NCBI GenBank assembly: GCA_021739625.1
Contig: JAIPBJ010000030.1
Location: 1-34,168 of the forward strand
Source: Flavobacteriales bacterium
GTDB taxonomy: Bacteria; Bacteroidota; Bacteroidia; UBA10329
Length of the DNA: 34,168 nt
Reading direction: 5' to 3'
Made by a program: the position numbers and the translations under genes. The notes under the pieces are model-generated. The model had not been told where the DNA came from. It did not search any database and saw only the letters and a program-made list of their open reading frames with translations. Shown here piece after piece: positions 7,850 through 14,345 of the stretch. Position 1 is the first letter of the stretch; every line of letters starts with the position of its first letter.

Positions 7850-9418
7850 TCAAAGCGTCAAAGCAGGTTCGTTCTCTTTCAGATATTCTGCCAACGCAGT
7901 GATGTTGTCGGTCTGTGGCAGATCGTTGAGAATGACCGGCACGTGACTGCGAACGGTGTCGTAGAGCGACTTGCCGGCATCGGAGAGGCGGTCGTGGCAT
8001 TTAAGATAGTCCACACCCTGCGCCATGGCGATGCACTCGATGGCCATCACCTGCCAAGTATTGTCGATGACGCGCTTGCAGAGCAGGGCCGCGTTGGTAC
8101 CCATGCTCACAACGTCCTGGTTGTCGTTGTTGTTGGGAATCGAGTGAAGATACATCGGGTAGGCAAGCGTCTGGTTCTCGGCCGTGGTACTCACCGCTGT
8201 GAACTGCATCCCCTGAATGCCGAAGTTGAAGCCCAGCTTGGCGAGATTCATGAACGGTGGGAAGATCTCATTTATCTTGGCGTTCATCAGGTAGTTCAAT
8301 TGCCTTTCGAGCAGCATGGAGAGCTTGGCAATGGCAATCTTCACCTTGTCCATCTCCAAGGCCACATAATCCCCGTGGAAGTTGCCACCATGATAGACGT
8401 GGCGGTTCTCAAGGTCCACCACTGGATTGTCGTTGGTGCTGTTCACCTCATCGAGAAGAATCTGTTCCGCGTTGTTCACCGTGTCGAGCACGGGGCCGAT
8501 GATCTGCGGGATGCAGCGGAACGAGTAGTATTCCTGCACCTTCTCGGCTATCGGTTCCTCACCGATGTGCTCGATATCCTTGAAGAGGCGTTCCTCGCGC
8601 TTGCGCACCATCTTGCTCGAAGCGAGTGCAGACCGCATGGCAGCAGCCACTTTGCGCTGCCCCTCGTGCCGCTTGGCGCGGTTGAGGAATTCAGAATAGC
8701 TGTCGTCATAGGACTGTACCAGCTCGTTGATGATGGCACCGATCTTCACTGCCCAGGTCACCTGCCGCTTGGCATAGATCACATTGAGCAGGCCGATGCC
8801 ACTCATGCACGATGTGCCATTGATGAGGCCCAGACCATCGCGAAGATGTAGTTGCACGGGCCGGATGCCCAGCTCAGCGAATATTTCAGAAACAGGACGC
8901 TCTTTGCCTTTGTGACGGGCCTTGCCTTCACCGATGAGGGTCAATGCAAGGTGCGCCAGCTGCACAAGATCGCCACTGGCACCCACGCTGCCATGTTCGG
9001 GAATGTAGGGATAGATGCCCTCTCTGATGAACCGCTCCAATTGTTCCAACACTGCGAGGCTCACCCCAGAACCGCCCAGGCTGAGGGTGTTGAGGCGATT
9101 GAGCATCACGGCACGCACATACTGATCGGGAAGGCCTGCACCCACACCACTGGCATGGCTGCGCACGAGGTTGTACTGAAGCTGCTCCAGTTCGGCACCG
9201 GCAATGCGATACTGAGCCATGGGCCCGAAACCCGTGTTGATGCCGTAGATGATCTTGTCCTTCGAGAACTCGCGGAGGAACTGATAGCTGTCCTCCACCA
9301 GTGCGCGCTGTGCAACGGTCAATTGAAAATGTTCTCCGCCCACCACATGGCGATAGAACGCCTTGATGGTCAACCTTGCTTCTGACGCGGTCTCTATGCT
9401 ACTGTCTTTTCCGTTCAC
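7850..9418 (-). CDS. Aromatic amino acid ammonia-lyase, probably tyrosine ammonia-lyase
   Basis: MIO-dependent ammonia-lyase that removes ammonia from an aromatic amino acid. Tyrosine would give 4-coumarate, the aryl starter of flexirubins and aryl polyenes. The 522-residue protein has the MIO tripeptide Ala-Ser-Gly at about 147-149 in GSVGASGDLVQLAH, the catalytic Tyr58 in YGINTGFG, and RSHASG at the substrate-selectivity position. From memory it closely resembles the characterised Flavobacterium johnsoniae TAL across the whole length, including YHGGNFHGDY and SIPNNNDNQD. Histidine as substrate cannot be excluded by sequence alone. The GTG at 9418 was chosen because an in-frame TTG upstream is part of the -7 promoter element (TATTTTTG, 9432-9425). 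It is the first gene of the operon and divergent from the MMPL fusion. Confidence 0.88.
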   Translation of the reverse strand: MNGKDSSIETASEARLTIKAFYRHVVGGEHFQLTVAQRALVEDSYQFLREFSKDKIIYGINTGFGPMAQYRIAGAELEQLQYNLVRSHASGVGAGLPDQYVRAVMLNRLNTLSLGGSGVSLAVLEQLERFIREGIYPYIPEHGSVGASGDLVQLAHLALTLIGEGKARHKGKERPVSEIFAELGIRPVQLHLRDGLGLINGTSCMSGIGLLNVIYAKRQVTWAVKIGAIINELVQSYDDSYSEFLNRAKRHEGQRKVAAAMRSALASSKMVRKREERLFKDIEHIGEEPIAEKVQEYYSFRCIPQIIGPVLDTVNNAEQILLDEVNSTNDNPVVDLENRHVYHGGNFHGDYVALEMDKVKIAIAKLSMLLERQLNYLMNAKINEIFPPFMNLAKLGFNFGIQGMQFTAVSTTAENQTLAYPMYLHSIPNNNDNQDVVSMGTNAALLCKRVIDNTWQVMAIECIAMAQGVDYLKCHDRLSDAGKSLYDTVRSHVPVILNDLPQTDNITALAEYLKENEPALTL

Positions 9419-9424
9419 AGGCGG

Positions 9425-9432
9425 CAAAAATA
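9425..9432 (-). promoter_or_regulatory. -7 promoter element of the pigment operon
   Basis: TATTTTTG on the minus strand matches TAnnTTTG exactly and is followed by CC. The ammonia-lyase GTG at 9418 begins 6 nt further on, so the operon probably makes a leaderless mRNA. The element includes an in-frame TTG, which is therefore unlikely to be the start codon. Confidence 0.6.
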
Positions 9433-9545
9433 GACGTTAAATCGGGTTTGTTTCCCCAAGGTGAAGCACGTGTTCATATCATTCTAATGGCCTTGCTCCA
9501 GAAACGGCTGCCGGTTCAGCGAAGATGGCGTTTCTGACCTGATCG

Positions 9546-9569
9546 CAATTACGTGATGTCGCGTAATTG
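9546..9569. promoter_or_regulatory. Inverted repeat in the divergent pigment promoter region
   Basis: CAATTACG and CGTAATTG form a perfect 8-bp inverted repeat around an 8-nt centre. It lies between the promoter of the ammonia-lyase operon and the start of the divergent MMPL fusion gene, about 43 nt before the latter's ATG. The position fits an operator shared by the two units. A hairpin without regulatory role is possible. Confidence 0.45.
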
Positions 9570-9598
9570 AGTCTGCCATGCAGCTTGTTCCGATTCGC

Positions 9599-9606
9599 GA
9601 CATTTG
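9599..9606 (+). promoter_or_regulatory. Near-consensus -7 element of the MMPL fusion gene
   Basis: GACATTTG has one mismatch to TAnnTTTG and is followed by CCCCCA and the ATG at 9613, the same spacing seen at the other candidate leaderless genes. It overlaps an in-frame TTG, arguing for the ATG as start. Confidence 0.4.
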
Positions 9607-9612
9607 CCCCCA

Positions 9613-12600
9613 ATGGGAAAAATGCTCGAGCGGATCTACGAGGCCTTGAAAGGCGCAAGGCTCATTGGAACACTATTGTTGCTGGCCATCATCACTGGGC
9701 TTGCATGGTCTGCATTGCGGTTGAACATTGAGGAGGACATCACTCGCACCTTTCCGCGCACCGAGGAGTTCGCCAAGTACGAGAACCTCTACCGCAACTC
9801 GGCCATCAGCGGCAACGTGGTACTGGGCATCGGGCCGAGGGCAGTGCTCGGAGATGCGGCCATGGCCGACATCGGGGAGCGCATCGCTGACGGGTGCCGA
9901 AGCATCGACACCACACTGGTGCGCGAGGTGAGATTCGGGGCCGATGCCTCGGCACTTGAGGAGTCGTTCGGGCGATATGTGCAGCACCTGCCGTATTTCC
10001 TCACCGCCACGGAGATTGACTCTCTCTTCGCAGACCTTGATGAAGAAGGCATCAACACAAGGCTGGAGCGCACCCTTGACCGCCTGCGCAGCTACGAGAG
10101 CATCGGCACGAAGAAACTGCTGGCGCAGGATCCGCTCGGACTGGCCGACCCCATCGTCCAACGCCTCTCCAAGTTGCAGCAGGGCAGCGCACTGCGCATC
10201 GAGGACGGCTTCACCTTCACCCCCGATGGCGAGTACCTGCTGCTCATCGTAACGCCTGCCAACCCGCCCAGCGAAACTGTGCGCAACACGCTGATGGTGG
10301 ATACGCTGGAGGCCATTGTGAATGCAGAACGGATGGCCGTGCCAGATGCCGACATCCTCCTTTTCGGTGGCCCGGTGATCGCGGTAGGCAACTCACGGCA
10401 GATCAAGAAGGATACGCAACTGGTCGGCATCCTTGCCGGTGGGCTGATCCTCTTGCTGCTCATCATCTATTTCAGAGGCATCATCACGCCCATCCTGTTC
10501 TTCCTGCCACCGCTGTTCGGGGTGCTGTTCGCGCTCGGTGTGCTGGCGTGGTGGCAGGGTGGCATATCGGCCATCAGCATCGCAGCGGGCACCATCGTGC
10601 TGGGCATCGCCATCGACTATAGTTTCCATTTCTTCAACCATTATAGAGAAACAGGTTCGGTGAAGGATACACTGCGGGAGGTGAGTTCACCCATGCTGCT
10701 GGGCTGTTTCACCACGGTGCTGGTGTTCTTCTGCCTCAACTTCCTGCGCAGCGAGGTACTGGCCGATTTCGGGAAGTTCGCGGGGCTGAGCTTGGTGGGG
10801 ACGGCTGGGTTTGCCTTGATGGTCCTTCCCCATTTGGTTCGTGAGAAAAATGGGGACATGGGACGAGGGACGGGGGACGAGGGGGCGGAAGCGTCAATCG
10901 TTAATCGCAAATCGTTAGTCGATAATCGTCTATCATTTCCCTCGTCCCGCTTCTCAACAAAGGCCAAACTCGCAGGGTTCGCGGCCATCGTTGCCGCCAC
11001 CATCTTCTTCTATCAGTACGCAGGCGATGTGCAGTTTGAGGACGACCTGAACCGCATCAACTATTTCCCTGCCGAGATGCAGCGGGCGCAGGACATCATC
11101 GTGGGCAGCAGCGACAGGGAGAGCGTCTTTGTGCTGAGTTCAGGGGAATCGTTGGGTGAGGCGGTTGATGGGATGGGCAAAATGCCCACCGCTAACGTGT
11201 CACAGCCTTCCGTAAACACCTCGCAACCTTTCGAAAACGACTCTCAACCTTCCGCAAACAGCTTGGAGTCTTCCGCAAACGGCTCACAACCCTACGCAAA
11301 CACCTCTCATCCTTCCGCAAACACCTCGCAACCTTTCGTAAACGACTCTCAACCTTCCGCAAACAGCTTGGAGTCTTCCGCAAACGGCTTACAACCCTTA
11401 GTAAACACCTCTCAGTCTTCCGCAAACGTCCTAAAGTCTTCCGCAAACGACTCGAAGCCCTTGGTAAACAGCTCACAAGGCTCCGCCCATGGGCATCCGA
11501 CTGAGCATAACGGGTTTACCTGGGATGATGTCAAGATTACCTCCCTCACGGATATCATCCTCACCCCCGAACAGTTGCAGGCCAGCATCGCAGCATGGAA
11601 TAGGCACGTGGGTAGAGACGCGATTGATCGCGTCTCCGAAGACCGCGTCTCTACCATCCGCACCATCGGGGAGCAGCAGGGTTTCAAACCTTCATTCTTC
11701 GATGCTTATGAGAACCTCTTCCAGCCCATTGAACTGAACGCGGAGGCATTTTACAGGGATTTCATCCTGAATGACGGTCTGTTCCGCGAACTGGTGTTCG
11801 CGGGCGATGACGGTTACACGGTCGTGTCCACGGTCAATCTGCCGAAGGCCGAAAAGGCGGCTTTCAAAGGTCTTATGGAAGAGAATGCCCCACACCTTGA
11901 GGTGGTGGCCCGCAGCAGCCTCGCCCTCGACCTTGTGAACACCGTGAGCGGTGACCTCAATTTCATGCTGCTGCTGTCGGGCGGCATGGTGTTCATCATC
12001 CTGCTGCTGACCTACGGCCGCATCGAGCTGGCGGTCATCACCTTCCTGCCGATGGTCGTGAGCTGGGTGTGGATCCTCGGCATCTGCGGGCTGACGGGCA
12101 TCAAGTTCAACATGGTGAATGTGCTCATCACCACCTTCGTGTTCGGTCTGGGCGATGATTACAGCATCTTCATCTCGGATGGCATCCTGAGCCGGTACAA
12201 GTACGGCATCGACAAGCTGAGATCGTTCCGTGGCAGCATCATCCTCTCGGCCGCAACGACCATCATCGGCACGGGCGTGCTCATCTTCAGCAAGCATCCT
12301 GCGCTGAACAGCATCGCGGTGCTGTCGGTCACCGGCATGCTGTGCGTGGTGGTGGCCGCGCTCACGCTGCAACCGCTGCTCTATGAGGTGATGATCGAGA
12401 GCCGCAAGAAGCGCGGTTTCGGGCCACTGACGCTGGTGGACCTCATCACCTCGTCCATCGCATTCGGGTGGTTCCTCATCGGGTGCGTCATCCTCAGCAC
12501 CATTCTCATCCTGCTGTTGCCCCTGCCCTTGTCCAAGCGCAGGAAACAGCGCATCATGATGTTCCTTATCAGCAAGCTGCTGCGCTCGGATGTGGATGTG

Positions 12601-13926
12601 ATGCTGCACGCACGCCAGCGGTGGGTGAACAAGGACGACCTGTCGAAGCCCGCCATCCTCATTGCCAACCATGCCTCGTTCGTGGACCTCATGCTGATGA
12701 TCGGCAGCAGCGACAAGCTCCTGCTGGTGACCAACGACTGGGTGTGGAACTCGCCCTTCTTCGGGTTCTTCATCCGCTATGTGGAGTACATCCATGCCAA
12801 GGACGAGACCTCGTGGGATCTGGAGAACATCAGGAAGAAGACGGCCGAAGGCTATAGCATTCTCATCTTCCCCGAGGGCACCCGCAGCCGTGACGGGCGC
12901 TTGGGACGTTTCAAGAAGGGTGCGTTCTACCTCGCGGAGCAGTTGCAGATGGATATCCTGCCGGTGGTGCTGCACGGGGTGGGCAAGGCTTTGCGCAAAG
13001 GCGATTTCGCGGTGAACAAGAGCCTGATGACCATCAAGTACCTGCCGCGCATCGCACCCGATGACCAGCGTTTCGGGACGGGCTACCGCGAGCGGGCCAA
13101 ACTGATCACGCACTATTTCAAGGACGAGTATGAGCAGGTGCGGGCCGCGAGCGAGACCCCGCACTTCTTTGCTGACGTGGTGAGGCGCAGCTTCATCTAC
13201 AAGGGGCCGGTGCTGGAATGGTACGTGCGCATCAAGCTGATGCTGGAGCGGAACTTCGAGGACATCGTGCGCCATGTGCCAAAGCAGGGCACGGTCTATG
13301 ACCTCGGCTGCGGCTACGGCTACCTGAGCCTGCTGCTCGCCCTTCAGGGCCGCGACCGCAGGGTAATAGGCATCGACTATGATGAGGAGAAGGTGCAGAT
13401 GGCGCAGCACGGCTACTACGATGGCGGCAACCTGAGCTTTTCCACTGGCGACCTTACGCGGTTCGTTCCTCAAGTAGCAGACTGCTTCATCATCAAGGAT
13501 GTGCTGCACTACATGCCCGTGGATGCGCAGGAGCAACTACTGGATGCCTGCGCGGAGAAGCTGAACGCGGGCGGGGCGATCATTGTGCGGGATGGCATGG
13601 AGGAAGATGGACGGGGGACGGGGGACGGGGGACAAGGTAAAAGCGGGTCAGCATATCAGCGAATCAGCGAATCAGCAGACGGGAATGGCAGAGGCCCAAT
13701 TGCAGATCGTCAATCGCAAATCGTCAATCGCAGATCCGATCTTCATTGGGTCACAAGGCTCACCGAGTTCTTCAGCATCACCCTTTTCGGATTCAACAAG
13801 GCCGAACACGGGGTCAACTTCCCCACCGAGCAACGGATGCTGGCCTTCGCCTCACGCCACGGACTTCGGGCAGAAAGGCAAGGGAACAAGGTGAGTTCTA
13901 ATGTGGTGTGGGTGTTCGGTAAGTGA
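9613..13926 (+). CDS. MMPL exporter/PlsC acyltransferase/SAM methyltransferase trifunctional fusion
   Basis: A 1437-residue fusion. Residues about 19-975 form an RND/MMPL-type lipid exporter: TM1, a periplasmic loop, a TM block near 268-415 with AIDYSFHF, TM7 near 455-472, a second periplasmic loop, and a TM block from about 780 with GLGDDYSIFI (proton-relay acidic residues). Residues about 985-1180 form a PlsC/LPLAT acyltransferase with NHASFVD (HX4D) and FPEGTRSRDG. Residues about 1215-1430 form a class I methyltransferase with DLGCGYGY. Proteins with this architecture are known in Bacteroidota and occur with aryl-polyene genes. Oddly, the coding region contains several in-frame repeats: heptamer arrays at about 414-446 and 1333-1375, a 14-copy heptapeptide array at 530-627, and a palindromic repeat at 667-681. 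All lie in loops or linkers. The ATG at 9613 is preferred; ATG 9622 is possible. Confidence 0.9.
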   Translation: MGKMLERIYEALKGARLIGTLLLLAIITGLAWSALRLNIEEDITRTFPRTEEFAKYENLYRNSAISGNVVLGIGPRAVLGDAAMADIGERIADGCRSIDTTLVREVRFGADASALEESFGRYVQHLPYFLTATEIDSLFADLDEEGINTRLERTLDRLRSYESIGTKKLLAQDPLGLADPIVQRLSKLQQGSALRIEDGFTFTPDGEYLLLIVTPANPPSETVRNTLMVDTLEAIVNAERMAVPDADILLFGGPVIAVGNSRQIKKDTQLVGILAGGLILLLLIIYFRGIITPILFFLPPLFGVLFALGVLAWWQGGISAISIAAGTIVLGIAIDYSFHFFNHYRETGSVKDTLREVSSPMLLGCFTTVLVFFCLNFLRSEVLADFGKFAGLSLVGTAGFALMVLPHLVREKNGDMGRGTGDEGAEASIVNRKSLVDNRLSFPSSRFSTKAKLAGFAAIVAATIFFYQYAGDVQFEDDLNRINYFPAEMQRAQDIIVGSSDRESVFVLSSGESLGEAVDGMGKMPTANVSQPSVNTSQPFENDSQPSANSLESSANGSQPYANTSHPSANTSQPFVNDSQPSANSLESSANGLQPLVNTSQSSANVLKSSANDSKPLVNSSQGSAHGHPTEHNGFTWDDVKITSLTDIILTPEQLQASIAAWNRHVGRDAIDRVSEDRVSTIRTIGEQQGFKPSFFDAYENLFQPIELNAEAFYRDFILNDGLFRELVFAGDDGYTVVSTVNLPKAEKAAFKGLMEENAPHLEVVARSSLALDLVNTVSGDLNFMLLLSGGMVFIILLLTYGRIELAVITFLPMVVSWVWILGICGLTGIKFNMVNVLITTFVFGLGDDYSIFISDGILSRYKYGIDKLRSFRGSIILSAATTIIGTGVLIFSKHPALNSIAVLSVTGMLCVVVAALTLQPLLYEVMIESRKKRGFGPLTLVDLITSSIAFGWFLIGCVILSTILILLLPLPLSKRRKQRIMMFLISKLLRSDVDVMLHARQRWVNKDDLSKPAILIANHASFVDLMLMIGSSDKLLLVTNDWVWNSPFFGFFIRYVEYIHAKDETSWDLENIRKKTAEGYSILIFPEGTRSRDGRLGRFKKGAFYLAEQLQMDILPVVLHGVGKALRKGDFAVNKSLMTIKYLPRIAPDDQRFGTGYRERAKLITHYFKDEYEQVRAASETPHFFADVVRRSFIYKGPVLEWYVRIKLMLERNFEDIVRHVPKQGTVYDLGCGYGYLSLLLALQGRDRRVIGIDYDEEKVQMAQHGYYDGGNLSFSTGDLTRFVPQVADCFIIKDVLHYMPVDAQEQLLDACAEKLNAGGAIIVRDGMEEDGRGTGDGGQGKSGSAYQRISESADGNGRGPIADRQSQIVNRRSDLHWVTRLTEFFSITLFGFNKAEHGVNFPTEQRMLAFASRHGLRAERQGNKVSSNVVWVFGK
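10854..10948 (+). repeat. Heptamer-phased arrays inside the MMPL fusion gene (loop between TM6 and TM7)
   Basis: Four units of GGACNNG at 10854-10881 are followed by six units of the type GNNNRTC (GTCAATC, GTTAATC and relatives) at 10893-10934, both with a period of exactly 7 nt. The ends carry an 11-bp inverted repeat: GGGACGAGGGA at 10860-10870 and TCCCTCGTCCC at 10938-10948. The segment is translated in frame as about 32 residues in a probable cytoplasmic loop. Related units occur in several intergenic gaps of this window. Confidence 0.85.
11200..11493 (+). repeat. 14-copy heptapeptide (21-nt) tandem array in the MMPL fusion gene
   Basis: Fourteen 21-nt units encode heptapeptides of the type SQPSANS (variants SQPFEND, LESSANG, LKSSAND). 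A higher-order 105-nt duplication is visible: the five units from 11221 are repeated from 11326 with few changes. The array is in frame and lies in the second large periplasmic loop (residues 530-627). It adds a Ser/Asn/Pro-rich, probably disordered spacer. Confidence 0.92.
11611..11655. repeat. GTAGAGACGCG-type palindromic repeat inside coding sequence
   Basis: GGTAGAGACGCG at the left and CGCGTCTCTACC at the right form a perfect 12-bp inverted repeat with a 21-nt centre that itself contains a third CGCGTCTC. Palindromes of the form GTAGAGACGCG are, from memory, dispersed in Bacteroidota and cyanobacterial genomes. Here it is read in frame as residues 667-681 (GRDAIDRVSEDRVST) of the MMPL fusion. 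Confidence 0.75.
13609..13733 (+). repeat. Second heptamer-phased arrays in the MMPL fusion gene (methyltransferase part)
   Basis: Three exact GGACGGG units and a fourth variant (13609-13636) are followed by a short 8-nt-period ATCAGCGA array (about 13650-13675) and four ATCGNNA units with period 7 (about 13706-13733). The whole is in frame and lengthens the methyltransferase domain by about 42 residues between the core fold and its C-terminal segment. Confidence 0.85.
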
Positions 13927-13935
13927 TGACCGCCC

Positions 13936-13966
13936 GCTTCGTCAAACTTCCAAAGTTTGACGAAGC
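13936..13966. terminator. Bidirectional hairpin between convergent genes
   Basis: A perfect 14-bp stem: GCTTCGTCAAACTT, three-base loop CCA, AAGTTTGACGAAGC. It starts 10 nt after the MMPL fusion stop and ends just before the convergent 65-residue gene's stop, so it could end transcription from both sides. There is no long T-tract on the plus strand. Confidence 0.75.
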
Positions 13967-13969
13967 TTA

Positions 13970-14167
13970 TCAGTCTGCAAGTGCCTTCATCACCTCAGCC
14001 CTGCTGACATCCTCAGTTTTCATCCCCTCCTTGACCAGCAGACTCAGATTCAAGTCCTCTGCCTCAGCGCCAGTGAGATTTCTGACGGATAGGCCGAGTT
14101 TGCCTGCCAAGGCGAGCAGCAGTTTCATGTTCGAGCTGTCCTCTCCGCTCACTACAATGGTTTCCAC
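13970..14167 (-). CDS. Small unknown protein (65 aa)
   Basis: Not recognised as a named family. It is a 65-residue, acidic, helix-rich protein with no signal peptide or membrane segment; its layout (short strand, then LLLALAGKLGLSVRNLT) is like many small, antitoxin-like or orphan Bacteroidota proteins. It starts with GTG at 14167, 17 nt downstream of an exact TAGCTTTG promoter element, and ends in tandem stops directly before a strong hairpin shared with the convergent MMPL gene. Promoter and terminator support a real gene. No toxin partner is adjacent. Confidence 0.62.
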   Translation of the reverse strand: METIVVSGEDSSNMKLLLALAGKLGLSVRNLTGAEAEDLNLSLLVKEGMKTEDVSRAEVMKALAD

Positions 14168-14183
14168 ACATCTACGTTTTAGA

Positions 14184-14191
14184 CAAAGCTA
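14184..14191 (-). promoter_or_regulatory. -7 promoter element of the 65-residue protein gene
   Basis: TAGCTTTG on the minus strand is an exact TAnnTTTG match, 17 nt before the GTG start at 14167. It supports this small gene being expressed from its own promoter. Confidence 0.5.
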
Positions 14192-14287
14192 AAGAATATC
14201 GACCACCTTGGATGGAGCCTTCAATCCGTTGAATTGAACTGAGGTGGACTGAACAGACCTTGAATCGAACCCACGAAAGTCCATCAC

Positions 14288-14330
14288 AAAAAAAGACCCC
14301 GAACAGCTTGGCCGTTCGGGGTCTTTCTAT
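14288..14330 (-). terminator. Rho-independent terminator of the large T9SS cargo gene
   Basis: On the minus strand GACCCCGAAC and GTTCGGGGTC form a perfect 10-bp GC-rich stem (14295-14304 with 14314-14323) with a 9-nt loop, followed directly by a run of seven T. It lies 16 nt after the stop codon of the 1443-residue cargo gene. Confidence 0.92.
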
Positions 14331-14345
14331 AGCTATGGTATCAGA

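Noticed and set aside
10854-10948. Inserted mobile element ended by the 11-bp inverted repeat
   Set aside because: Only about 95 nt long, without target duplication or transposase; the inverted ends are better explained by complementary heptamer units.
11692-13536. 614-codon open frame on the minus strand opposite the MMPL fusion gene
   Set aside because: It is a shadow of the GC-rich plus-strand gene: His/Gln/Asp-rich without domains, while the plus frame has clear PlsC, methyltransferase and MMPL motifs.
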